Shown piece after piece: positions 1 through 9,520 of a stretch of 64,000 nucleotides of DNA. Source of the stretch: Paenibacillus sp. FSL H7-0737 (GTDB lineage Bacteria; Bacillota; Bacilli; Paenibacillales; Paenibacillaceae). Below the pieces are notes generated by a model. That model searched no databases. It was not told the origin of the DNA and was given only the letters and a program-made list of their open reading frames with translations. Both the position numbers and the translations under genes were made by a program. Location: positions 3,224,001 to 3,288,000 of the forward strand of contig NZ_CP009279.1 of assembly GCF_000758545.1 (NCBI RefSeq), in the 5' to 3' direction. Position 1 is the stretch's first letter. Each line of letters opens with the position of its first letter.

Positions 1-1
1 C

Positions 2-1123
2 TTCGTCCGTGCTAAGCATGAACAGAAACGATTTAATACAGCTAACAAGGATTACACAGAAACTGCGATAAAAGCGGTGCGATTAATGTCGTTAAATATG
101 CCGCTCATGATGCTTGTGCTCAATGTCAGTATCGTAGCTGTTCTTTGGTTTGGTGGGCTGCAGAGCTGGAACGGCTCGCTGCCGGTCGGTCAGCTAATTG
201 CCTTCATTAACTATATCACCCAATTGTTGATGTCTATGCTGATGTTGAGCAATATGCTCACATTCTTCTCGCGTGCAAAGGTCTCCGCAGATCGGGAGAA
301 TGAAGTGTTTTCTACGATCAGCGAGATTACAGACGTAACCGAATCTAAAAAAGATACGATACTAAACGGTCGAATTGTATTTGACAACGTTTCCTTTGCC
401 TATGATCCTGCGGATGAGAACCTCGTGTTAGATGGCATCAATTTCACTGCTGAGCCAGGTGAAACTGTAGCCATCCTTGGAGCCACAGGCGCTGGAAAAT
501 CAACCTTGGTGAGCCTCATTCCACGCCTTTACGATGTTTCTTCTGGATCAATCACAATTGATGGTTCCGACACTCGGCAAATTTCTTTGGAACATTTACG
601 TCGCAAGATCGGTTACGTTATGCAGCAAGCCATTCTGTTCAGCGGAACAATCCGTGATAATATCCGATATGGCAGACCGGAGGCTACGGATGAAGAAGTG
701 GAACAAGCAGCAAAAGCTGCTGAAGCGCACCCTTTTATTTTAGAGCTACCACAGGGTTATGATACAGTGCTTGGCCAACGAGGCATCAACTTGTCCGGTG
801 GGCAGAAGCAACGGCTTTCGATTGCAAGGGCGTTGTTAATACAGCCAACAATTCTCATCATGGATGACAGTACGAGTGCGCTCGATGCGGCGACTGAGTC
901 ACGAATTCGGCAAATGTTAAAAAAACGGCTGAGTAGCAGCACTAATATAATGATTGCTCAGCGTGTCACATCAGTGATTGACGCGGACCGCATCTTAATT
1001 CTAGAAAACGGCCGAATTGCTGTACAAGGTACACATGATGGTCTAATGAGTAGCAGTGAAATTTATCGAGACATCTGGAAATCACAGATGAAAGGGGAGG
1101 AGGTTCCTTATGTCAAAGCATGA
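2..1123 (+). CDS. ABC exporter, fused membrane/ATPase subunit (5'-truncated by window)
   Basis: The frame is open from base 2, so the N-terminal part lies outside the window; the first internal ATG is at 77. What remains is the last part of a type I exporter membrane domain (hydrophobic stretches encoded at about 90-270) followed by a complete ATPase domain. The Walker A is GATGAGKST, the signature is NLSGGQKQR and the Walker B is ILIMDDSTSALD. The Walker B is followed by D rather than the usual E, and the H-loop position reads IMIAQRVTSV, with Q in place of His. Both changes are the pattern of a degenerate ATP site in a heterodimeric exporter. The stop overlaps the next gene's start by 14 bp, so the two are translationally coupled partners. 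The arrangement resembles B. subtilis YfiB/YfiC or BmrC/BmrD; the substrate is unknown. Confidence 0.9.
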   Translation, partial: FVRAKHEQKRFNTANKDYTETAIKAVRLMSLNMPLMMLVLNVSIVAVLWFGGLQSWNGSLPVGQLIAFINYITQLLMSMLMLSNMLTFFSRAKVSADRENEVFSTISEITDVTESKKDTILNGRIVFDNVSFAYDPADENLVLDGINFTAEPGETVAILGATGAGKSTLVSLIPRLYDVSSGSITIDGSDTRQISLEHLRRKIGYVMQQAILFSGTIRDNIRYGRPEATDEEVEQAAKAAEAHPFILELPQGYDTVLGQRGINLSGGQKQRLSIARALLIQPTILIMDDSTSALDAATESRIRQMLKKRLSSSTNIMIAQRVTSVIDADRILILENGRIAVQGTHDGLMSSSEIYRDIWKSQMKGEEVPYVKA

Positions 1124-2963
1124 CAACGGCATGAACACTCCCCCTATCCATAGACCAGGCGGATTCGGACCAGGAATAGGACCGGGATCTGGCCCCGGAC
1201 GCGGCGGCGCTGTGCCAATCGTGCGCGCCAAAAATCAAGCGAGCACGCTTAAACGCATCTGGACTTATTTGAATCGTCAGCGGTTCGGGTTAATCATTGT
1301 ATATGTATTTACTGTGTTGAATGCACTTCTTTCATTGATCGGACCGTATCTCATCGGTAAAGCGATTGATACTGCGGTTATTCCACACGATTATCAGGGT
1401 CTTATTCGGTTTTGCATACTCCTTATTGGCATTTATGGGCTAGGCAGTGTAGTTGCCTGGGTGCAAGCATACGTCATGACATCTGTTTCGCAGAATACTG
1501 TTTTTGAGCTGCGCCGTGATCTGTTCAGCAAGTATCAGCAGCTGCCCATTAAATTTTTTGACACTCGGGCTAACGGAGAATTGATGAGCCGGGCAACTAA
1601 CGATATAGAGAGCGTATCCAGCACACTCAATCAGAGTGTAACCCAATTGTTAAATAGTTTGATAACATTAAGCGGCTCCCTCGTTATTATGTTAATGCTG
1701 AACGTTCCGTTGACTGTAGTCTCATTAATCACGATCCCGCTCGTATTATTGGCTAGTCGAAAAATCATTGGTTTAAGCCGCACTTATTTTAGAAATCAGC
1801 AGCGACATTTAGGTGAACTTGGCGGGTTCATCGAAGAAACCATCAGCGGACAAAAGGTGGTCAAACAATACAGTAGGGAAGAGTCAGAAGTTAAACGATT
1901 CCGAAAAATAAGCGGAGAACTGAATAAGGTCAGCATTAAGGCACAAATCGTATCAGGATTAGTAGGACCCGTGATGAACATGATTAATAACCTTGGTTTT
2001 GCGATCATTGCCGGGGTTGGGGGCTGGATGGCTTTCCATAACATGGCTACGGTTGGTATAATCGTTAGCTTCCTTACCTATTCCAAACAGTTCGGTAGAC
2101 CCATTTCTGATCTTGCTAACCAGTACAATTTAATTCAATCTGCAATCGCCGGTGCAGAGCGTGTGTTTGAGGTTTTGGAGATGCCGTCCGAATACGGGGA
2201 TGAAGAAAGTGAGGATCTCCCAAGATTAACAGGGGAGGTTGTTTTTCAGGACGTTTCTTTTGCTTATAAAGCGGATTCCCCGATTCTGTCTGGCGTTACG
2301 TTTGAAGCAAAACCTGGGGAGAAAATTGCACTCGTTGGCCCAACAGGAGCAGGTAAAACAACCATCGTTAACCTGCTGATCCGATTCTATGATTTGAATG
2401 GCGGTTCCATACGAATTGATGGTCGCGACATCCGAGAGCTGGATAAAAACGCACTTCGTAGTCAACTAGGGATGGTGCTGCAAGATGCGCATGTATTCTC
2501 GGGAACGATTCGTGAGAATATTCGGTTTGGCCGACTCGATGCGACCGATCAAGAGATTGAGCAGGCGGCTCAGCTAGCCAATGCAGATGCTTTTATCAAA
2601 AGATTACCGCATGGTTACGAGACCCTCCTCAATGCAGAAGGCAGTAATCTGAGTCATGGCCAGCGCCAGCTGTTAACGATTGCTCGCGCAATTTTAGCTG
2701 ATCCTGCCATATTAATTCTTGACGAAGCAACCAGTAGCGTGGACACACGTACGGAAATGCACATTCAACAAGCAATGAAGAATTTGATGAAGGGTCGAAC
2801 AAGCTTTGTAATCGCCCACAGGCTTAGTACGATCCAGGACGCCAATCGCATACTCGTGATCCAGGGTGGAGGAATTGCTGAGCAAGGAAGTCATGAGGAG
2901 CTTCTTGCGATGCAGGGCGCCTATTACGAGTTATACAATACCCAGTTCAAACGAGCGATTTAA
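1110..2963 (+). CDS. ABC exporter, fused membrane/ATPase subunit
   Basis: 617 residues, a full-length half-transporter. A Gly/Pro-rich N-terminal tail (residues about 10-35) precedes six predicted membrane spans (about 50-330) and a C-terminal ATPase domain (about 370-610). It shows Walker A GPTGAGKTT, signature NLSHGQRQ (the first Gly of SGGQ is replaced by His), Walker B ILILDEATSS with the catalytic Glu, and H-loop FVIAHRLST. This subunit therefore supplies the intact Walker B Glu and switch His, while its partner upstream has lost them, which fits an asymmetric heterodimer. The start overlaps the upstream gene and is preceded by AAAGGGGAGGAGG. A strong terminator follows. Substrate unknown; drug or peptide/lipid export is the usual role. 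Confidence 0.93.
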   Translation: MSKHDNGMNTPPIHRPGGFGPGIGPGSGPGRGGAVPIVRAKNQASTLKRIWTYLNRQRFGLIIVYVFTVLNALLSLIGPYLIGKAIDTAVIPHDYQGLIRFCILLIGIYGLGSVVAWVQAYVMTSVSQNTVFELRRDLFSKYQQLPIKFFDTRANGELMSRATNDIESVSSTLNQSVTQLLNSLITLSGSLVIMLMLNVPLTVVSLITIPLVLLASRKIIGLSRTYFRNQQRHLGELGGFIEETISGQKVVKQYSREESEVKRFRKISGELNKVSIKAQIVSGLVGPVMNMINNLGFAIIAGVGGWMAFHNMATVGIIVSFLTYSKQFGRPISDLANQYNLIQSAIAGAERVFEVLEMPSEYGDEESEDLPRLTGEVVFQDVSFAYKADSPILSGVTFEAKPGEKIALVGPTGAGKTTIVNLLIRFYDLNGGSIRIDGRDIRELDKNALRSQLGMVLQDAHVFSGTIRENIRFGRLDATDQEIEQAAQLANADAFIKRLPHGYETLLNAEGSNLSHGQRQLLTIARAILADPAILILDEATSSVDTRTEMHIQQAMKNLMKGRTSFVIAHRLSTIQDANRILVIQGGGIAEQGSHEELLAMQGAYYELYNTQFKRAI

Positions 2964-2985
2964 AGAAACATTTGTATGGCTTATG

Positions 2986-3016
2986 AAAAAACACTGACTT
3001 GGATCAGTGTTTTTTT
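2986..3016 (+). terminator. Rho-independent terminator of ABC exporter operon
   Basis: A 12-bp stem (AAAAAACACTGA paired with TCAGTGTTTTTT) with a 6-nt loop, running directly into a T-tract, 22 bp after the stop codon at 2963. Confidence 0.9.
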
Positions 3017-3106
3017 GTTAGCGAGGTGACCACAGACCATCGAATTGACCGCCGAAACGCTACATTGTATGCTACTACAAGATAATGTAAACAAGGAAGT
3101 GATTAT

Positions 3107-5638
3107 TTGAGCCATTCCAGCTATGAACAGCTTGAGACCGAAGGCAAACTACCGTTTGATGTTTCTTTACATAGTGTCAACTTTGTGCCGAATCACTGGC
3201 ATATGAGTGTGGAGCTGATTTTTGTGCTGTCCGGCAATCTAGAGGTTTCGACCGGAAACCGTCAATATAGGCTTAAAGAAGGCGATATGCTACTCATTAA
3301 CCAGTGTTACGTGCATGAAGTTATCGGATTAGATCAGAATATCATCGCTACCTTTCAAATCCCAACAACCTATCTTAAGCAGCATATCCACAATGTGGAG
3401 AAGATCAGCTTTGAATGTTATTCTGCTGAAGTCGGTCCTGAGAAGCAAAATGGCTTAGATAACATGCGTCAGCTCATGGCTGAAATGGTACAACTTAAGT
3501 ACAAAGGCGGAGAAGCCTATGAACTGGGGATGGAAGCACGTATGCTTGGGTTATTCTCTGTTTTGGTCAAACAGTTCAAGCTGCCAAATTCCGGTGAAGC
3601 GATGAATATAAAATATATGGAACGAATGATGAGCATCATCACTTATATAGATGAACATTATAAAGACCCGGTGTCGCTGCAGACAATCGCAGAACGAGAG
3701 TATTTGTCGGTGCCGTATTTGTCCAAATTTTTTAGCGAGAACATTGGGGTCAACTTCCAGACTTACTTAACCAGCATTCGTTTAAAAAATACCGTAGAAG
3801 CCCTTTTAAGAGATCAAGATCATTCGCTTGCTGAGCTGGCACTTGAGCAGGGCTTTCCAAACGCAAAATCTTTTTACGCTGCATTCAAAAGCCGATATCA
3901 TATTACACCACATGAATATCGCAAAAAATATCGGCCTCAAACTCATGCGAAACAGGAAGGTTCAGCTTCCGGCTACTTAGCATTTAATCAATCCAGCGCA
4001 CTGGGTATTGTTCGGCAATTCCTCCGGCGTAGTCAGTCGCACCAGCTTGAACCCGTACATGCGGTTGTTCAGCTGTCTGCGAGTATTCCTTTAAACAGGA
4101 TTCAGCGGCAAATCCAGCATAGCTGGAAAAATATCATTACGATTAGTAAAGCAAATGAAGGACTCCAAAGTGATGTACAAGCTCATTTGAAATATGTACA
4201 AGAGCGGTGTCCGTTTCGCTATTTGCGTTTTCATGGAATTTTTGATGATTCAATGATGGTGTACCGGGAGGATCACGAAGGGCAGGCACATTTTAATTTT
4301 CGCTTTGTAGATCAGTTGTTTGATTTTTTGTTATCGATCGGTTTGAAGCCTTTTATAGAACTGGGGTTTATGCCTTTTGATCTCGCAGCAGACAGCAGTA
4401 AACATGTGTTTTATGAAAAGAGTTACGTGAGTCCGCCTAAATCCATGGACCGCTGGTGCGAATTGGTAGATCGGTTTATTCGCCATTGTATCAATCGGTA
4501 TGGTCTTGAAGAGGTGGAAAGCTGGAAGTTTGAATTTTGGAATGAACCGGAATATGGTTTGTTCTGGCCTGCGACGGAAGAAGTGTACAACGAATTGTAT
4601 GCCCGAACGTTCGATACCCTCAAAGCCATCTCTCTGAACCTTCAGATTGGCGCTCCTGGTAGAATTATTACTCTGAACTCCAATGCGTTTTGTGAACAGT
4701 TTTTCGCTTTCTGCAAAGAACGGGGTTGTCTTCCAGACTTTATCCCGTTACATTTTTATCCGCATGAGGACATGGATGATCTGCTTAGTAAAAATTGGGA
4801 GCCTAAAGAACGATTAAGTGAAAAAGAAATATCTCCACTTACAGTAGAGGGGTTCAACAAAGTGTCCCCAAACCCCGATTATTTGAAGGAATCACTGGAG
4901 CGTGAAATCGGACTGCTCGCTGAGTTGGGACTTAACGGACAAGAGCTATATTTAACCGAATGGAATTCAACGGCATTTCATCGTGAACTGACCAATGACA
5001 CATTATATAAAGCTGCATATATCGTAAAAAATATCATCGAAAATCTCGACAGTATCAATGGGTTCGGATATTGGGTACTGAGTGACAATATTGAAGAAAC
5101 GGCGGCTTCATCCCGGATATTTCATGGTGGTCTTGGACTTATGGCTCAGTATGGAATTCCGAAAGCCGCTATGCATGCCTATGAAATGCTCGCTAAACTG
5201 GGGGATCGGCTAGTCGCACATGAAGAGGGTTATATTGTGGCGGCTGGAAGAGGTGGTTATCAGATTTTGGCTTATAATTACTGTCATTTTGATGATTTGT
5301 ACGCGCTTGGTGATACTTCATTCATTACACCTACTAGTCGTTATAATGGCTTCAAAAACGAGAGGCATCTTAAAATTGAACTCACATTAACTGGATTACC
5401 ATCTGGCAGATATAAGCAAGTGAACCATACGATCAGCAGGGCACATGGCAGCAGCTTTGACAAGTGGGTAGAAATGGGGGCTCCACCCGTTCTGACTGTA
5501 GAGGACACTGCTTATCTAAAAGCTGCCTCTCTTCCAGGTAGACAGATTCAGCTTCTTGAAGTAGGTGAAGAGCTTTCTGTTGTCATTAGAATGGAACCTC
5601 ATAGCGTAGAGCTCATTGAGCTGACTCCATTGTTTTGA
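3107..5638 (+). CDS. AraC-type regulator fused to a GH39 glycosidase domain
   Basis: 843 residues starting at TTG (AAGGAAGTG lies 5 bp upstream; no better start is nearby). Residues about 15-100 form an AraC cupin-like sensor domain. Residues about 170-275 hold two helix-turn-helix motifs, with the family hallmark near FPNAKSFYAAFKSRYHITPHEYR. Residues about 310-835 are a GH39 (beta-xylosidase-like) TIM barrel. Both catalytic glutamates are visible: the acid/base in FWNEPEYG (E480) and the nucleophile in YLTEWNST (E618). There is no signal peptide, so it acts in the cytoplasm. Family knowledge predicts DNA binding plus beta-xyloside (or related arabinoside) hydrolysis. Whether the GH39 part is a working enzyme or a ligand sensor is undetermined. 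It stands before an MFS transporter and a GH3 enzyme that it may control. Confidence 0.9.
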   Translation: MSHSSYEQLETEGKLPFDVSLHSVNFVPNHWHMSVELIFVLSGNLEVSTGNRQYRLKEGDMLLINQCYVHEVIGLDQNIIATFQIPTTYLKQHIHNVEKISFECYSAEVGPEKQNGLDNMRQLMAEMVQLKYKGGEAYELGMEARMLGLFSVLVKQFKLPNSGEAMNIKYMERMMSIITYIDEHYKDPVSLQTIAEREYLSVPYLSKFFSENIGVNFQTYLTSIRLKNTVEALLRDQDHSLAELALEQGFPNAKSFYAAFKSRYHITPHEYRKKYRPQTHAKQEGSASGYLAFNQSSALGIVRQFLRRSQSHQLEPVHAVVQLSASIPLNRIQRQIQHSWKNIITISKANEGLQSDVQAHLKYVQERCPFRYLRFHGIFDDSMMVYREDHEGQAHFNFRFVDQLFDFLLSIGLKPFIELGFMPFDLAADSSKHVFYEKSYVSPPKSMDRWCELVDRFIRHCINRYGLEEVESWKFEFWNEPEYGLFWPATEEVYNELYARTFDTLKAISLNLQIGAPGRIITLNSNAFCEQFFAFCKERGCLPDFIPLHFYPHEDMDDLLSKNWEPKERLSEKEISPLTVEGFNKVSPNPDYLKESLEREIGLLAELGLNGQELYLTEWNSTAFHRELTNDTLYKAAYIVKNIIENLDSINGFGYWVLSDNIEETAASSRIFHGGLGLMAQYGIPKAAMHAYEMLAKLGDRLVAHEEGYIVAAGRGGYQILAYNYCHFDDLYALGDTSFITPTSRYNGFKNERHLKIELTLTGLPSGRYKQVNHTISRAHGSSFDKWVEMGAPPVLTVEDTAYLKAASLPGRQIQLLEVGEELSVVIRMEPHSVELIELTPLF

Positions 5639-5679
5639 GAAAATGAGTCAATTTTTAAGCTTCATCTTGATGAATAATA

Positions 5680-5694
5680 TTGAAACGCTTTCAT
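5680..5694 (+). promoter_or_regulatory. cre-like operator (imperfect)
   Basis: TTGAAACGCTTTCAT resembles a CcpA/LacI-family operator but is one base shorter than the canonical 14-bp cre core. It lies between the AraC-GH39 gene and the MFS gene. Confidence 0.4.
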
Positions 5695-5728
5695 TTAGAT
5701 TAAAAATGAACCTAAAAGTGTGTAATTG

Positions 5729-5760
5729 ACCACCTCTCCTCCAAGAGGTGGTTTATTTTA
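5729..5760 (+). terminator. Terminator after AraC-GH39 gene
   Basis: Stem ACCACCTCT / AGAGGTGGT with a 6-nt loop followed by TTTATTTTA. Confidence 0.8.
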
Positions 5761-5768
5761 TAATCAAA

Positions 5769-5783
5769 TTGTAAACGTTTTCT
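5769..5783 (+). promoter_or_regulatory. cre site upstream of MFS-GH3 operon
   Basis: TTGTAAACGTTTTCT matches the relaxed cre consensus WTGNAANCGNWNNCW at every position. It lies 22 bp before the MFS start codon, where bound CcpA would act as a roadblock or promoter-proximal repressor (inference). Confidence 0.65.
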
Positions 5784-5805
5784 AAAAGGACGAGGAGGAA
5801 TTACA

Positions 5806-7119
5806 ATGACTGGAGCATCGACTAAAGGGCAGGTTCACACCCCTTTTCGTAGATTGACCTTTGGTATTCTGCTTGGGTACGGCATGATGATGCTGGCACT
5901 GATGACACCTGCCACCTTGCTGCTGACCTTTAAAATGATTGAAGTGGATCCGAATGGATATACCTCTTCCTATGGGCTGGTTGCAGGAATAGGCGCATTC
6001 TTTGCTCTTATCGGAAATCCGATTGGCGGTGCACTCAGTGACCGAACCCATCTTTCGTTCGGACGGCGGCGCACGTGGATTATCCTAGGTCCACTAGTTG
6101 GCTGTGCTGCTCTGGTATGTACTGGTTTCGCCAACGAACCTTGGCAGATCATGATTAGCTGGGCAGTCGCCCAATTTTTCTTTAATGTAGGGATGGCAGC
6201 CTATACAGCGCTCATTCCAGACCAAGTACCTCAGGAGAAACAAGGGACAATCTCCGGATTAATCGGTCTCACTATTCCAATCGCTATGACGGTAGGGATG
6301 ATCATGATGACAGTGATGACCTCAGTTTCTTCAGAAATTAAGTGGCTTTTGCTAGGTGTAATCGGCATCATAGGTCCACTTCTCAGTACGTTGATTATTA
6401 AAGAAGGTAAAGTAGAACTTGTTCCCAAGACACATAATCAAATATCGCTGGGTAAGAAGCTGAGTACGATTTTTCCTAGTCCACGTAAATTCCCGGAATT
6501 CTCTTGGGCTTTCGTATCCAAGTTCCTGATCATGATGGGATATTGTAGCACTTTATACCTCACAGTCATGCTGGTAAACCGGATGGGACTTACGGAAGAG
6601 CTGGCCACCGCAAAGGTTGCTACGATTAATATCGTTATGTTAGTGGGTGTTGCAATTACAAGTATCTTCGGTGGGGTGTTGTCAGATAAATTTGGTAGGC
6701 AAAAACCATTCCTGATTGTTTCAGGGTTCATCATTGCTATTGGGGTTCTGTTGTTTGCCTTTGTGCCAAGTTATCCGGCCTACATTGCCGGAGCTGCAGT
6801 GATCGGATTGGGCTTTGGCTGCTTCTCAGCCGTAGATATGGCACTCGTTGCACGGATTCTTCCAAGTAAAGAGGATTCCGCCAAAGACTTCGGGATTATG
6901 AACGTAGCTAATGCGTTGCCTCAGTCCATTGTTCCAGCAATCGCTCCTGTGCTGTTAGGCATTGGCAGCTGGACCTTCTTTTACATCTTCCTTGCCGTCT
7001 GCACTATACTCGGTATGCTGGCAGTGAAGCCACTTCCAGAAGTGGGAACAGAGAAAAGAGCTCAAACTGTTGAACTAACAGCTGTCGAAGCGCAATCACA
7101 AAAAGCCAATCTGGTCTAA
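5806..7119 (+). CDS. MFS transporter, probable sugar/glycoside importer
   Basis: 437 residues with about 12 predicted membrane helices. The MFS loop 2-3 motif is present ([16 protein letters not shown]) and is repeated in the second half ([13 protein letters not shown]), showing the 6+6 arrangement. The start ATG has an excellent RBS (GAGGAGG, 7 bp upstream). A gene for a GH3 glycosidase follows within 37 bp, apparently in the same operon, so import of an oligosaccharide or glycoside that the GH3 enzyme then cleaves is the likely role. A cre site sits just upstream. The exact substrate cannot be read from the sequence. Confidence 0.88.
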   Translation: MTGASTKGQVHTPFRRLTFGILLGYGMMMLALMTPATLLLTFKMIEVDPNGYTSSYGLVAGIGAFFALIGNPIGGALSDRTHLSFGRRRTWIILGPLVGCAALVCTGFANEPWQIMISWAVAQFFFNVGMAAYTALIPDQVPQEKQGTISGLIGLTIPIAMTVGMIMMTVMTSVSSEIKWLLLGVIGIIGPLLSTLIIKEGKVELVPKTHNQISLGKKLSTIFPSPRKFPEFSWAFVSKFLIMMGYCSTLYLTVMLVNRMGLTEELATAKVATINIVMLVGVAITSIFGGVLSDKFGRQKPFLIVSGFIIAIGVLLFAFVPSYPAYIAGAAVIGLGFGCFSAVDMALVARILPSKEDSAKDFGIMNVANALPQSIVPAIAPVLLGIGSWTFFYIFLAVCTILGMLAVKPLPEVGTEKRAQTVELTAVEAQSQKANLV

Positions 7120-7155
7120 GAAAAAACAAACAAGAAAACAGTGGAGGGAAACCAT

Positions 7156-9429
7156 ATGAATCAGAGAGAGACTATTAACACTAAAAGCCTTCATACCATT
7201 TCTTACGTAAGCAATAAGGGCGGTCCAACCTTGGGTTATTCCCCGGATTCTGGAGTGCAGATTCTCGAGCAGGACGGACTTTTCTTCAAAGATCTGAATC
7301 GTAATGGCAAGCTGGATAAATATGAGGACTGGCGATTGACGCCGCGAGAGCGGGCTGAAGATCTAGCTTCACAAATGAGTATTGAACAAATTGCTGGACT
7401 CATGCTGTATAGTCGTCATCAATCCATCCCAGCACTTAGTAGCAGCTGGTTCTCAGGAACATATAACGGTAAATCCTATGAGGAGAGCGGAGCTAAGCCA
7501 TGGGAGCTTACCGATGAACAATTAGCATTTCTGGCACAGGACCACCTGAGACATATTCTGGTGACCACCGTGGAGAGTCCAGAAATAGCTGCTCTGTGGA
7601 ACAATCAGGTGCAGGCATTTGCAGAAGGAACCGGCCTTGGGATTCCAGCCAACAACAGCTCCGACCCACGCCATGGCTCAGATTCTAGCTCAGAGTTTAA
7701 TGCTGGAGCTGGTGGGCAAATCTCCATGTGGCCGGAGACGCTGGGCCTTGCGGCAACCTTCGATCCGAAGATCACCTATCGTTTCGGGCAAGTTGCATCA
7801 CGTGAGTATCGTGCACTTGGTCTAGGGACGGCGCTATCGCCGCAAATCGATATTGCTACAGATCCACGATGGTTTCGTTTTAACGGCACTTTTGGCGAGG
7901 ATTCGAAGTTATCTGCTGACATGGCAAGGGCTTATGTCGACGGCTTCCAGAGCTCGAAAGATGACAGGGAGATTAACGAAGGCTGGGGATATGACAGCGT
8001 GAACGCTATGGTAAAACACTGGCCTGGCGGTGGTTCCGGGGAAGGCGGAAGGGATGCGCATTATGCTTGTGGCAAATATGCTGTCTATCCGGGTGCTAAC
8101 TTTGATGAACATCTTATTCCATTTACAGAAGGGGCTTTCAAGCTGGAAGGCCCAACCAAACAGGCTTCAGCAGTCATGCCTTATTACACAATTTCTACAG
8201 ATCAAGATCAAGTGAACGGGGAGAATGTCGGAAACTCTTATAATTCCTATCTTATTAACGACCTGCTTCGGGGGAAATACGGTTACGATGGCGTAGTGTG
8301 CACGGATTGGCTCATTACAGCAGACGAATCAGATAGTAAGGATTCCTTTCTCAGTGGTAAACCTTGGGGCGTAGAGGGTATGTCCGTCGCAGAACGGCAT
8401 TACAAGCTCTTGATGGCAGGCGTTGACCAATTCGGCGGCAATAATGAGATGGAGCCCGTCCTTGAAGCATACAGAATGGGAGTAGCTGAGCATGGAGAGG
8501 TATGGATGCGGAATCGCTTTGAGCGGTCAGCTGTTCGGCTTCTACTTAATATTTTCCGTCTGGGTCTCTTCGAGAACCCGTATTTGAAGCCTGAGGAGAG
8601 CGCTCGGATTGTTGGGAATCCTGAGTTTATGCAATCAGGCTATGAAGCACAGCTGAAGTCGATCGTGCTGCTGAAAAACAAAAATCGGGTATTGCCGTTG
8701 GCAGCGAAACAAACCGTATATGTTCCGAAGCGTTATACTCCAGCAGGAAAGGATTGGTTCGGCAACCCAACGCCGGAAAAGACAGAATATCCAGTGAACC
8801 TGGATGTTGTGTCTAAATATTATTATGTGACAGATCAGCCGGAAAAAGCAGACTTTGCTCTTGTCTTCATAAGCAATCCTAAATCAGGAGTAGGCTTTAG
8901 TCAGGAAGATTCTGAGCAAGGTGGTAACGGCTATGTGCCCATTAGCTTGCAATTTAGACCGTACACTGCGGAACATGCTCGGGAGCAGAGCTTAGCTGGA
9001 GATGCGCGAGATAACGATGTACTTAACCGTTCTTATAAAGGAAAAACCGTTGTTACGCATAATGAGAGCGATCTGGATCGTGTCCTGGAAGCTCGCAAGC
9101 TGATGAAAGACAAACCGGTAATTGTGTCGATGTTATTGTCCAATCCTTCGGTTGTTGCCGAATTTGAGGGAGAGGCTGATGCTATACTTGTTAATTTTGG
9201 GTTACAGGATCAAGCACTTATGGAGGTGTTAACGGGTGCCGAGGAGCCTTCGGGATTACTCCCAGTACAAATGCCATCAGGTATGCAAACGGTAGAAGAG
9301 CAGCTGGAAGATGTGGCACATGACATGGAATGTCATGCGGATTCAGAAGGAAATGTATATGATTTTGCCTTTGGAATGAATTGGAATGGTGTTATAGAGG
9401 ATGAAAGAACGAAGAATTACCGGAAATAA
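7156..9429 (+). CDS. GH3 family beta-glycosidase (beta-glucosidase/xylosidase type)
   Basis: 757 residues from the ATG at 7156, chosen over an in-frame GTG at 7141 because the latter forms part of the RBS (GTGGAGGG). The N-terminal GH3 barrel spans about residues 60-440, with the nucleophile Asp in the family motif YDGVVCTDW (D384). The C-terminal alpha/beta sandwich spans about 480-720 and begins near SIVLLKNKNRVLPL, typical of GH3. There is no signal peptide, so it is cytoplasmic. It hydrolyses beta-linked glucosides or xylosides; specificity is not decidable here. It is cotranscribed with the MFS transporter upstream and ends at a strong bidirectional terminator. Confidence 0.92.
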   Translation: MNQRETINTKSLHTISYVSNKGGPTLGYSPDSGVQILEQDGLFFKDLNRNGKLDKYEDWRLTPRERAEDLASQMSIEQIAGLMLYSRHQSIPALSSSWFSGTYNGKSYEESGAKPWELTDEQLAFLAQDHLRHILVTTVESPEIAALWNNQVQAFAEGTGLGIPANNSSDPRHGSDSSSEFNAGAGGQISMWPETLGLAATFDPKITYRFGQVASREYRALGLGTALSPQIDIATDPRWFRFNGTFGEDSKLSADMARAYVDGFQSSKDDREINEGWGYDSVNAMVKHWPGGGSGEGGRDAHYACGKYAVYPGANFDEHLIPFTEGAFKLEGPTKQASAVMPYYTISTDQDQVNGENVGNSYNSYLINDLLRGKYGYDGVVCTDWLITADESDSKDSFLSGKPWGVEGMSVAERHYKLLMAGVDQFGGNNEMEPVLEAYRMGVAEHGEVWMRNRFERSAVRLLLNIFRLGLFENPYLKPEESARIVGNPEFMQSGYEAQLKSIVLLKNKNRVLPLAAKQTVYVPKRYTPAGKDWFGNPTPEKTEYPVNLDVVSKYYYVTDQPEKADFALVFISNPKSGVGFSQEDSEQGGNGYVPISLQFRPYTAEHAREQSLAGDARDNDVLNRSYKGKTVVTHNESDLDRVLEARKLMKDKPVIVSMLLSNPSVVAEFEGEADAILVNFGLQDQALMEVLTGAEEPSGLLPVQMPSGMQTVEEQLEDVAHDMECHADSEGNVYDFAFGMNWNGVIEDERTKNYRK

Positions 9430-9455
9430 GAACCGTTCTGCGGAAAAATAAAAGC

Positions 9456-9491
9456 AAAGCACCGCCTGAAGAATTTATCAGGCGGTGCTTT
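9456..9491. terminator. Bidirectional terminator between GH3 gene and tetR
   Basis: A 14-bp perfect stem (AAAGCACCGCCTGA / TCAGGCGGTGCTTT) with an 8-nt loop between two convergent genes. A/T runs flank both sides, so it can serve both. Confidence 0.85.
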
Positions 9492-9520
9492 GTATATCAA
9501 TCGGTTTTCCGATGGCGGAG

